A stretch of DNA of 5,846 bases from Planctomycetota bacterium (GTDB lineage Bacteria; Planctomycetota; Phycisphaerae; SM23-33; FEN-1343): NCBI GenBank assembly GCA_013203365.1, contig JABMQG010000142.1:1-5846 (forward strand). The letters run 5' to 3'. Under the pieces are notes generated by a model. The model saw nothing but the letters and a program-made list of their open reading frames with translations. It did not search any database and had not been told where the DNA came from. Of the stretch, positions 1 through 5,846 are shown in pieces. The position numbers were made by a program, and so were the translations under genes. Positions within the stretch are counted from its first letter, which is position 1; every line of letters starts with the position of its first letter.

Positions 1-168
1 CCCGCTGGTAGGCTCCAGCAGCGTCGCGAGTATTCGCATCGTGGTGGTCTTGCCGGCCCCGTTGGGACCGATGAACCCGAAAATATCTCCCTGGCGAATC
101 TGCAACGTCAGATGGTCCAACGCCACCAGGTCGGCGTAGTGCTTTGTGAGGTCCTTGGTCTGGATCAT
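1..168 (-). CDS. ABC transporter ATP-binding protein, N-terminal part (3' end outside window)
   Basis: Exactly 56 codons of an ABC ATPase are visible, beginning [20 protein letters not shown] and running to the left edge. The A-loop aromatic is Tyr11 (KHY), which stacks on ATP adenine. Walker A is GPNGAGKT at 34-41, followed by [15 protein letters not shown], the usual lead-in to the Q-loop. Q-loop, signature motif, Walker B and H-loop lie outside the window. The style ([23 protein letters not shown]) is that of ATPases of ABC-2-type exporters (the GldA/NodI/CcmA-like group), which normally pair with a separately encoded permease; that permease would be expected to the left. The start is fixed by a good ribosome binding site and by a one-base gap from the previous stop. 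It is cytoplasmic and membrane-associated; the substrate is unknown. Confidence 0.95.
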   Translation of the reverse strand, partial: MIQTKDLTKHYADLVALDHLTLQIRQGDIFGFIGPNGAGKTTTMRILATLLEPTSG

Positions 169-169
169 G

Positions 170-2230
170 TCAACTCCCTTGCTTGGGAAACACCACAAGT
201 CGCGCCAGATGCACGTGGTGAGTGTCGCATTTGGCGTTCGCAATGCCGAACGGCATGCCGGCTTCTTCAAATTCCACGCAGACGACGATCGCGCCGCGGC
301 GGCAATAGTCATTAATCGCGCCGGTCCGTGACATGCAGCCATGGGATAAGTAGGCGATAACGCCCATCCTTTCTCCGGTCCAATCTGGTTGGGCGCCACT
401 ATCGGAATTGGTTTGGCCACCGCCTGAAGGCAGCCTTACGCGCAACTGAGAAGTCTCGCCGGGCCCCACGCGGCCGAACGTGGCTACAGGGATGCACGCG
501 GCGCCGGCGTGAACGGACCCCCGGCGAACCGGGACGTTGGCCAGATTCGTTATTCGAACGTCTATGCTGCCGTCGCCGGAAAAGACCGCCTCGGCGGCGA
601 AGGGCATCTCTGCAACGGGAAACTGGGCCAGCAGGCACTGCATCGACCAGATGCTGACCGGCAGGGAGATAGGCAGGTTTCCGCCGCCATGCTGGAGGTA
701 TTCAATTTGCCTACTGCCTCGCTGCTTAAACGAGGACAGCGCGCCTTCGGTCGGAACAACACTGGAGAACCACTGGTCGGCCTTCAAGCCGGTCAGTTTG
801 TAGTTGCCGCTTTCGTGTGCGAACAGACCCGCGTATGTGGTAGCCCATGCGCACCGCCCGTCGGCCAAGCCGTCCAGCACCGAAACCGCCCGCAGTTGCA
901 TCTTCCCCTCGCGCAGCGCCCGAACGCCGTAGTACGCAGCCGCCGAGCAAAGCACCACGCACACCATCGTGGTCGCCCAGGTCATCGGCTGACGGTCAAG
1001 TCGCTTGAGAACGAAATAATCAACCGGGCCCACCAGGACCATAAGCCCCGCCAGCAGGACGATAATCACCCAAATGCTCAACGGCTGGAGTTGCGGGATA
1101 TCGACCAGATGCTCCAACACCCGGTTGGTGCTGTCAGACCCAGGGCCCAGTTGGTAGTAATAGGATGACCTGCCGTATGCGGAAGGCTTTGTTGGCCCTT
1201 CATGGAGCGATATCGAAGGTCGGCCCAGCAGTTGGTTGATCTGGTGGGCCCACAAACCGGCGAGGTTCTTCGGGTTGCCGTCTTCCAGCACGGCCGGGCT
1301 GAAGCCAAGCACGCCAACCTTGCCGAACCCCACCAGCCCGTGCGCAAAGATCGACCCGCCGGCGTCCACATTCCACAGACGATTATCACCAAGGTCAGCC
1401 GGCAGCCAGGATTGCACGGTCGTGGTCTTGGGTGACAGGCATTTCCAACCGGCCAGCAGGGCGGGGTCCAACGACACGGGCCGTGGTGGAGTGGGCGCGA
1501 AGGGCAACAGCCCAGCGATCGGGTGCCCGGCCGGCAGGGCCTTTGCGCCCAAGACGATCATCATCCGACCACCTTGGCCGACCCAGTCGACGATCGCCTT
1601 GGCCTGGTCCGGGCTGATTCGGTCCCAGTCCGGATCGTTCAGGATCAGCATGTCCAGTGCGTCGTAGCCGGTCCAGTCGATAGGCAGCAGTTGTATGGGC
1701 TTATACGCAACGTGCACCTGGCCTGAGCCTGCACCGAGGTTGCTGGAGTCCGCGTGCTCGCCTAGGCGTCTCAGCGATGAGGTGATCTTCCCCGTGAAGC
1801 CGATCAGAACGTCTTCGCCTCCGACGGCCGTCACGGGCAAGCCCCGTTGATTGCGCATCGCGAACAGTTCGTATTTCTGTTTCCAGCACGTCTTGCCCTG
1901 GTCGTTGACTATCGCGGCGTTCAACTCGTCGACGCCGAAGGTCATCTTCGCCACAAGCGGGGCGTACAAAGTCAACCCGGGCGTCAAAACGATAGGATAA
2001 ACAACTCGCATCTTCGTCAGCTCGTCCTGCTCAACAGTAACGCTGAGGGCGCCGGCCAGGGGTTTGCTCACCCGCGGGTATATCGTAAGGTCCAACGGCA
2101 TCCACCGCTGCGGGCGGTAGCACCCCTCCCACCCGAAGGCGAAATCGACCTCCATCTTCTCCGCCGCCGCTGCCAAGCCGGCAACGCAGGCCAGAACGAG
2201 AATGACAAAGACCGCCGTTGCAGGTTTCAT
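170..2230 (-). CDS. Secreted/membrane protein with non-catalytic GATase-like domain and two-helix module
   Basis: This 686-residue protein has no named gene. It begins with a signal peptide ([20 protein letters not shown], cleavage probably near AAA-EK at 23-24). An extracytoplasmic part (about 24-383) includes a glutamine-amidotransferase-like segment at about 185-245 ([32 protein letters not shown]). There is no Cys between 115 and 264, so the amidotransferase nucleophile is absent and the fold is probably a binding module. Two helices (about 384-403 and 417-434) flank the basic loop motif [15 protein letters not shown], typical of large membrane proteins encoded beside MoxR/VWA genes. The C-terminal half (about 440-686) should again be extracytoplasmic, with a beta-rich region (about 545-602), a Gly/Ser/Asn-rich linker (602-612) and a tail with four cysteines (632, 643, 651, 668). 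Fold and topology are reasonably supported; molecular function is unknown. It is coupled to the VWA gene before it and the ABC ATPase after it. Confidence 0.85.
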   Translation of the reverse strand: MKPATAVFVILVLACVAGLAAAAEKMEVDFAFGWEGCYRPQRWMPLDLTIYPRVSKPLAGALSVTVEQDELTKMRVVYPIVLTPGLTLYAPLVAKMTFGVDELNAAIVNDQGKTCWKQKYELFAMRNQRGLPVTAVGGEDVLIGFTGKITSSLRRLGEHADSSNLGAGSGQVHVAYKPIQLLPIDWTGYDALDMLILNDPDWDRISPDQAKAIVDWVGQGGRMMIVLGAKALPAGHPIAGLLPFAPTPPRPVSLDPALLAGWKCLSPKTTTVQSWLPADLGDNRLWNVDAGGSIFAHGLVGFGKVGVLGFSPAVLEDGNPKNLAGLWAHQINQLLGRPSISLHEGPTKPSAYGRSSYYYQLGPGSDSTNRVLEHLVDIPQLQPLSIWVIIVLLAGLMVLVGPVDYFVLKRLDRQPMTWATTMVCVVLCSAAAYYGVRALREGKMQLRAVSVLDGLADGRCAWATTYAGLFAHESGNYKLTGLKADQWFSSVVPTEGALSSFKQRGSRQIEYLQHGGGNLPISLPVSIWSMQCLLAQFPVAEMPFAAEAVFSGDGSIDVRITNLANVPVRRGSVHAGAACIPVATFGRVGPGETSQLRVRLPSGGGQTNSDSGAQPDWTGERMGVIAYLSHGCMSRTGAINDYCRRGAIVVCVEFEEAGMPFGIANAKCDTHHVHLARLVVFPKQGS
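174..180 (-). promoter_or_regulatory. Ribosome binding site of the ABC ATPase, inside the preceding gene
   Basis: AAGGGAG on the minus strand, five bases before the ATG at 168, within the last codons of the GATase-like protein gene. The upstream stop (TGA, 172-170) is followed by one base and then ATG, so translation of the ABC ATPase is probably coupled to its upstream neighbour while also having its own good ribosome binding site. Confidence 0.75.
2227..2230 (-). promoter_or_regulatory. ATGA stop/start overlap, VWA protein to GATase-like protein
   Basis: The ATG at 2230-2228 and the TGA of the VWA gene at 2229-2227 overlap. A modest Shine-Dalgarno-like AAGGTG (2241-2236) lies five bases before the ATG. 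Together these decide the start: the frame also offers an ATG ten codons upstream (base 2260), but only the ATG at 2230 puts a clean signal peptide at the very N-terminus. Confidence 0.85.
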
Positions 2231-4182
2231 ATTCGCACCTTCGAGTTGTAAACCACCCATTCAAGGCACACCAGCGCCATCGCCACGGCGATCAGCCAGG
2301 GCCAGACCTCGCGGTTTCGCCTTTGCGGCGCAGCCGCCACTGCCTGGACGGGCTGGCCGGAAAGCTCGATTTCACGGACCGGCGAGATGTCGCTTTCGCC
2401 GGCGTCCAGCAAGTTCACGGCGAATCGTTCCCTGTCCCGATCGCCCACCGACACGCTGTATACGCCGACACGGTTGGTTTGCCCGTAGTTGAACACGCCT
2501 GAGGCGTCTGCGACCAGCTCCGACCGCGCCCCGCCGGGACCGATCAGTCGGGCCTGGCTATTGGGCTGCGGGCCGCGAACGGTGATAGCCTGGTGAACCT
2601 TAAGAGAGCCGGCACCGTCGCCGCCGGCGGCTGCGCCGCCGAGGAAATTGGCGACGTTATAGCAGAACATCACGAAGCCCGGCTCGAACGGCCAGTTGCT
2701 TTCGTTCACGTCGAAACCGACCACCACGAACGTGCTGCCGGCCTTACTCACCAAGGCAATGGCCGGCGAATCGCTGAACTCCGCAAGAACCCTCGCGGTT
2801 CGGTCCAGCGTCAGCTTGTAGTGCTTGGCCGCGAAGACCTTGGCCAAGTCGACGTACTCCAGCACCGGATGCCTGGCCGACCAATCAACGATGAACTCAC
2901 CGGCATCCTGCACCTGGCCGCCCATGTCCGGCGGCGGTGGACCGAATGTGAGGTAGCGACCCCTGGGCAGCTTGGCCGGGGCATGGCGATCGAGAACGAT
3001 CATGTCGTAGTCTTGCAGCGAGGCCGGCTCTGCCGAATCGAACTGGGCCGGGGTGAGCCTGTCAAGCCCGGCCAGCGAGCACGACGCCAGGGCCTGCGAC
3101 AGGGCAAGGTTACCGGGACTGACCAGCAACGCCTTCAGCCGCTTGGGTGCCGGCAGTACCGCCCAGGCCGCGTCATCGGCCGCCAGCATGTCTCTGCGTA
3201 ACTGCCTGACCTCTATCACCCCTGCGCCGGCGTGCGACATTGTGAACGTCACCGACGCCGAACCCGGCCCACCCGGCGAGCCGGCGCCTGCCGGTGTCCG
3301 CGGACCCAGCCTGGCTTTGCGCACGGCCAGCACGTTCCAGTCAAGGCTCAACTGCACGTCGCAGTCGATCGGCTCGGGTCCGTAGTTGGCCAATGCGGCG
3401 AACACCGTAACCTCCTCGGGCCGCTCGTACGACCTGCGGGCTGCCATGGCCACTATTGCGACGTTGTCGGACGATTCGCCGATACAGTGGAAGCGAAGCT
3501 CACCTTCGCGGACGACCACGTCGGCCAAGTCGTGTATTTGACCGTCGCTGAACAGCTCGAGCCCGGCAGCAGGCTCGGCGCTTCTGCCGTTGGCGTCCTC
3601 AGCCGGTGGCTGGGCGTAGGCGCGGGCAACCTGCACTGCCTCAACCAGCGCCGAGTCGCCGTCGCCGGCCTCAATTGCATCCACGGCCGATCGCAGCTTT
3701 TCCTTGTCCGAAGTGAAGTTGCACATGACCTTCACGCGGTCGTCGAAGGCGATTACCATCGCCTGGTCGGACTGCCCGCCCAAGTCGAACGCCCCCTGGC
3801 CCCTCAACGAATCCACCACTTCCCGGGCGCCAGCCTGGGCGAGGTCCAACCGGGTTAGCTGCCCGTCCAAGGCGTTCATGCTGGCCGATCGGTCGATCAA
3901 CAGCACGTAGCGCTGCCCAGGCCCTTCCTGCAACCGAAGCACCGGCCTGCCCATCGCCACAAGCACAGCCGCCAGCGCCAGCATCTGGAGCAGCAGCAGG
4001 ATATTCCGCCGCAACCGTTGAAACGGCGCGTTGACCTGAAGGTCCTGCACAGCGCGTTTCCACAAAAAGGTGCTGGACACCGCCACCTGCCTGCGCCGCA
4101 GCTTGAGAAAATACAGCAGCAGCAGCGCCGGTATAGTGACGGCCGCACCTATCAAACCGGCTGTAGGGGTCAGCCATTGCAT
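2227..4182 (-). CDS. BatA-like membrane-anchored VWA protein with GATase-like region
   Basis: This 651-residue protein starts with the BatA / aerotolerance-regulator-type N-terminal double-membrane module: helix at about 8-27, a basic cytoplasmic stretch (KLRRRQVAVSSTFLWKRA, then RLRRN), and a second helix at about 61-77. A VWA domain follows (about 91-245) with the metal-binding motif DRSAS at 97-101 and LFSDG at 210-214; the expected Thr of the second loop appears replaced in GDGDSAL (173-179). A beta-sandwich-like region (about 255-345) contains a Gly/Pro linker (293-310). Residues about 349-515 look like a class I glutamine-amidotransferase-like fold (ALLVSPGN; YDMIVLDRH; VVVGFDVNESNWP). 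The family-typical FAVNLLDAGESDISP (587-601) precedes a third helix (about 628-645) and a short cytoplasmic tail. Most of the protein is thus predicted extracytoplasmic. It probably works with MoxR and DUF58; the ligand is unknown. Its stop overlaps the next start. Confidence 0.9.
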   Translation of the reverse strand: MQWLTPTAGLIGAAVTIPALLLLYFLKLRRRQVAVSSTFLWKRAVQDLQVNAPFQRLRRNILLLLQMLALAAVLVAMGRPVLRLQEGPGQRYVLLIDRSASMNALDGQLTRLDLAQAGAREVVDSLRGQGAFDLGGQSDQAMVIAFDDRVKVMCNFTSDKEKLRSAVDAIEAGDGDSALVEAVQVARAYAQPPAEDANGRSAEPAAGLELFSDGQIHDLADVVVREGELRFHCIGESSDNVAIVAMAARRSYERPEEVTVFAALANYGPEPIDCDVQLSLDWNVLAVRKARLGPRTPAGAGSPGGPGSASVTFTMSHAGAGVIEVRQLRRDMLAADDAAWAVLPAPKRLKALLVSPGNLALSQALASCSLAGLDRLTPAQFDSAEPASLQDYDMIVLDRHAPAKLPRGRYLTFGPPPPDMGGQVQDAGEFIVDWSARHPVLEYVDLAKVFAAKHYKLTLDRTARVLAEFSDSPAIALVSKAGSTFVVVGFDVNESNWPFEPGFVMFCYNVANFLGGAAAGGDGAGSLKVHQAITVRGPQPNSQARLIGPGGARSELVADASGVFNYGQTNRVGVYSVSVGDRDRERFAVNLLDAGESDISPVREIELSGQPVQAVAAAPQRRNREVWPWLIAVAMALVCLEWVVYNSKVRI

Positions 4183-4193
4183 CTGCTCTTACT

Positions 4194-4199
4194 CTCCTC
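4194..4199 (-). promoter_or_regulatory. Ribosome binding site of the VWA membrane protein
   Basis: GAGGAG on the minus strand, 11 bases before the ATG at 4182. It is a good match to the core Shine-Dalgarno sequence with slightly long spacing. It supports the ATG at 4182, which also begins exactly at the conserved N-terminal membrane domain of the family. Confidence 0.65.
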
Positions 4200-4204
4200 G
4201 TGCC

Positions 4205-4219
4205 CCCCGCGCTGCGGGG
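4205..4219 (-). repeat. Perfect GC-rich inverted repeat (6-bp stem, 3-base loop)
   Basis: The transcript strand reads CCCCGC-AGC-GCGGGG, an exact inverted repeat with a three-base loop just upstream of the VWA ribosome binding site. It is short but made entirely of G-C pairs, so it should be stable in RNA. Absence of a T-rich tract argues against a terminator. Whether it recurs elsewhere in the genome cannot be seen from this window. Confidence 0.65.
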
Positions 4220-4249
4220 CGGGGCCTTGTGTGTCCGCGGTAACGCCGC

Positions 4250-5164
4250 CTACCGCAGCAGTCCTCTGCGTCGCATGTAATTCAGGATCAGGGCCTCCAC
4301 CGGCTCGCCGGAGCCGGTCAATGCGTAAATCGCGCCCCGGCGGGTGCAAAAACCCTTCAATTCATTGCAGTAGGCGGCCAAGTTACGCTTGTAGTACTTC
4401 AACAGGGCCGAGCTGATGGTCACCTCGGCCCGGTCGTCGTCTTCCATGTCCACCAGCGTCAGATCGCCGGAGAAGGTCGGGGCCAGTTCCTGCGGGCTGA
4501 GCACCTGGACAACGTACAGATCGTATTTTTCGCTTATCAGTCTGCGCAGTGCCCCTTCGTAGCCGGCCTTGAACAGGAAATCCGACAGCACGATCATCAC
4601 TCCCGAGCCCACCCGCGTCGCCGCCACCTGCCGGCAGGCCTTTTCAAAGTCGCTCGGCCCGGCCGAATCGGTGCCGAGCAGCATCTCGGCCATTTGGTGC
4701 AGGTAGTTTCTTCCCCGCATATTCGCTATCTGGGCGACCACGCCGTCTGCGAAGGCTGAGATCGTCACCCGGTTGTTGTTGACCACCCCAACGTAGGCGA
4801 TAGCCGCGGCCAGCCGCTTGAGAAACATCTCCTTGGTCGGCTGGCCATCGCTTACCGATGCGCTGACGTCGACCATCACCTGCAGGGTCAGATCCTGCTC
4901 CTGAAGGAACAGCTTGAGGAACAACTGGTCCAGCCGGCCATAGATGTTCCAGTCAACGAATCGCAGGTCGTCTCCGATGACGTACGGTCGATGGTCGGCA
5001 AATTCGATTCCATCGCCGCGGCGCTTGCTTCGCCGTTCGCCCCGGAGTTTGCCCTGGAGCATCTTGCGGGAGAATATGTCCAGCCCGTCCAGACGCGCCA
5101 TGAATTGCCCGTCCAGCAGCTCGGTCAGCCGGCGGCGAGAGGATGTTGGGGTCTTGGGGCTCAT
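4250..5164 (-). CDS. DUF58 domain protein (VWA-like, MoxR partner)
   Basis: This 304-residue protein belongs to the DUF58 family, regularly encoded next to MoxR and thought to act with it. The DUF58 signature is at about 53-73 (IEF, then RPYVIGDDLRFVDWN). A VWA-like core follows, with a full metal-ion-dependent adhesion site motif DVSAS at 99-103, a plausible second-loop residue in PSDF (170-173) and the strand end VLSDF with Asp195. The C-terminus (GAIYALTGSGEPVEALILNY) matches the usual family end. No hydrophobic membrane segment is seen, so it is a cytoplasmic form, unlike longer DUF58 proteins with two N-terminal helices. The N-terminal 50 residues are strongly basic. The start is chosen because its ATG overlaps the MoxR stop (ATGA). 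The nearest Shine-Dalgarno-like GGAGG is 13 bases upstream, rather far, so translation probably depends on coupling to MoxR. Confidence 0.95.
   Translation of the reverse strand: MSPKTPTSSRRRLTELLDGQFMARLDGLDIFSRKMLQGKLRGERRSKRRGDGIEFADHRPYVIGDDLRFVDWNIYGRLDQLFLKLFLQEQDLTLQVMVDVSASVSDGQPTKEMFLKRLAAAIAYVGVVNNNRVTISAFADGVVAQIANMRGRNYLHQMAEMLLGTDSAGPSDFEKACRQVAATRVGSGVMIVLSDFLFKAGYEGALRRLISEKYDLYVVQVLSPQELAPTFSGDLTLVDMEDDDRAEVTISSALLKYYKRNLAAYCNELKGFCTRRGAIYALTGSGEPVEALILNYMRRRGLLR
5161..5164 (-). promoter_or_regulatory. ATGA stop/start overlap, MoxR to DUF58
   Basis: The ATG of the DUF58 gene (5164-5162) and the TGA of the MoxR gene (5163-5161) share two bases. Such overlaps commonly let a terminating ribosome restart on the next gene. 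The closest GGAGG (5182-5178) is 13 bases from the ATG, beyond the usual optimum, which supports coupling over independent initiation. Confidence 0.85.
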
Positions 5165-5846
5165 CGCGGATTAAGGGCCTCCGCCAGTGTCGTGGGAACC
5201 TCGGTAAGAACGTTGCCCAGTATTTCGTCGGTGTCGATTCCCTCGGCCTGGCCTTCGAAGTTCAGCAAAAGCCGGTGCCGCATCCCCGGCAAGTACGATG
5301 CGCCGACGTCGTCGAAGCTGACGTTATACCGCTCATCCAATAGGGCCCGGACCTTCGCCGCCAGCACCACCGCCTGAACGCCACGCGGGGAGCCGCCGAA
5401 CCGAACGTACTTATTGACCAGCTGCGGGGCGAACTGGCCTTGCGGGTGCGTCGCCAGCACCAGCCGAATCGCGTAATCCTGCACATGCCGGGCAATGACC
5501 ACCCGGCGGACGAGATTCCGGCCCGCGATTATTTGGCTGCCGTCGACGATCCGGGCCGCCTGGGGGTTGATACCGGTGGTGGTGCGGTTGAGAATCTCGT
5601 GCAGCTCGCTCCGGTTGCTGTAAGGCACAAGCAATTTGAAAAAGAACCGGTCAAGCTGCGCCTCAGGCAGCGGGTAGGTGCCCTCCTGCTCGATCGGGTT
5701 TTGCGTGGCGAGCACCATGAACGGCTCTTCAAGCCGATACATCACCCCGCCGCTCGTTACCGAATGCTCCTGCATCGCCTCCAGCATCGCCGACTGGGTC
5801 TTGGGCGTGGCTCGGTTGATCTCGTCGGCGAGGATAATCTGGTGGA
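5161..5846 (-). CDS. MoxR-family AAA+ ATPase, C-terminal part (5' end outside window)
   Basis: This is a MoxR-type AAA+ ATPase, a cytoplasmic ATP-driven chaperone family that works with VWA-domain partners. The frame stays open to the right edge, so the N-terminus and Walker A are missing; about 227 residues are visible, roughly the last two thirds of a usual 310-350 residue MoxR. Numbering from the first whole codon, residues 3-15 contain the Walker B and following signature (IILADEINRATPK). Next come sensor 1 (LATQNP, about 45-50), the arginine-finger segment (PEAQLDRF, 60-67) and the sensor 2 region of the lid domain (GGSPRG, 150-155). All key residues visible are intact, so it should be an active ATPase. 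An internal Met (base 5787) lies after Walker B and is not the start. The TGA stop overlaps the DUF58 start in an ATGA. Family assignment is very secure; the client is unknown. Confidence 0.96.
   Translation of the reverse strand, partial: HQIILADEINRATPKTQSAMLEAMQEHSVTSGGVMYRLEEPFMVLATQNPIEQEGTYPLPEAQLDRFFFKLLVPYSNRSELHEILNRTTTGINPQAARIVDGSQIIAGRNLVRRVVIARHVQDYAIRLVLATHPQGQFAPQLVNKYVRFGGSPRGVQAVVLAAKVRALLDERYNVSFDDVGASYLPGMRHRLLLNFEGQAEGIDTDEILGNVLTEVPTTLAEALNPR

Larger units (their letters stand above)
4183..4249 (-). other. Only intergenic spacer; GC hairpin and ribosome binding site
   Basis: This 67-base spacer separates the DUF58 stop (TAG, 4252-4250) from the VWA gene start. It has a perfect 6-base-pair GC stem: CCCCGC at 4219-4214, loop AGC, and GCGGGG at 4210-4205, read on the minus strand. 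A second C-run (4224-4221) could pair with the G-run in an alternative register. No U-tract follows the stem, so it is not a standard intrinsic terminator. A GAGGAG Shine-Dalgarno-like site (4199-4194) lies five bases beyond the stem and 11 bases before the ATG. The hairpin could modulate initiation of the VWA gene or protect mRNA from decay; this is inference. No convincing -35/-10 promoter pair was seen. Confidence 0.6.

Noticed and set aside
166..173. TTGACA hexamer resembling a -35 box before the ABC ATPase
   Set aside because: It overlaps the stop codon of one gene and the ATG of the next; a -10 box would fall inside the ABC coding region, and no fitting one was seen. It comes from the stop/start junction.
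509..1168. Open frame of 219 codons on the plus strand
   Set aside because: It lies wholly antisense to the GATase-like protein gene; its product has low-complexity, Arg/Gln/His-rich composition with no recognisable domain, as expected of a mirror frame in GC-rich DNA.
2228..2260. Upstream ATG (2260) as the start of the GATase-like protein
   Set aside because: It would add ten polar/mixed residues before a clean signal peptide and give a 34-base overlap with the VWA gene; the ATG at 2230 has an ATGA overlap and a nearby Shine-Dalgarno-like site.
2593..3201. Open frame of 202 codons on the plus strand
   Set aside because: It is antisense to the well-supported VWA gene, has no recognisable domain, and is explained by codon bias of the real gene.
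3232..3858. Open frame of 208 codons on the plus strand
   Set aside because: It is antisense to the VWA domain coding region, with no family resemblance; a shadow of the opposite strand.
3671..4177. Open frame of 168 codons on the minus strand
   Set aside because: It is another frame inside the VWA gene; the overlapping frame encodes the conserved BatA-like helices and the DRSAS motif, so this one is a shadow.
4205..4219. Hairpin as an intrinsic terminator after DUF58
   Set aside because: No T-rich tract follows on the transcribed strand; instead a ribosome binding site and the next gene follow at once.

Overview
The window is a compact, single-direction gene block in which every supportable gene lies on the minus strand. 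In transcription order (right to left) it holds: the C-terminal part of a MoxR-family AAA+ ATPase (cut by the right edge); a soluble DUF58 protein with a von Willebrand A (VWA)-like fold; a large BatA-like membrane-anchored VWA protein; a large secreted/membrane protein with a glutamine-amidotransferase-like domain and a conserved two-helix membrane module; and the first 56 residues of an ABC transporter ATPase (cut by the left edge). No RNA gene, mobile element, CRISPR array or origin was seen. The only non-coding stretch between genes is 67 bases (4183-4249), so no gap over 300 bases exists.

The DNA is GC-rich and the coding style is uniform across all five genes, with no sign of recent transfer. 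The combination MoxR - DUF58 - BatA/VWA - GATase-like membrane protein - ABC ATPase, with long proteins carrying Gly/Pro/Ala-rich linkers, resembles blocks common in Planctomycetota (for example Phycisphaerae-like lineages). This assignment is an inference from gene order and style only; no phylogenetic marker is present.

Layout and logic: 5846-5161 MoxR; 5164-4250 DUF58 (ATGA overlap with MoxR); 4249-4183 spacer with a perfect GC hairpin beside the next ribosome binding site; 4182-2227 VWA membrane protein; 2230-170 GATase-like membrane protein (ATGA overlap with the VWA gene); 168-1 ABC ATPase (one base after the previous stop). The tight junctions point to one polycistronic mRNA with translational coupling; its promoter lies to the right of the window and no terminator is visible. 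From family knowledge, MoxR ATPases act as chaperones working with VWA proteins, here the DUF58 and BatA-like proteins, on cell-envelope or cofactor-dependent targets. The two large proteins expose most of their mass outside the membrane, and the coupled ABC ATPase suggests that the complex assembles, regulates or works with an ABC-2-type exporter encoded further left. The substrate and physiological role cannot be read from the sequence.
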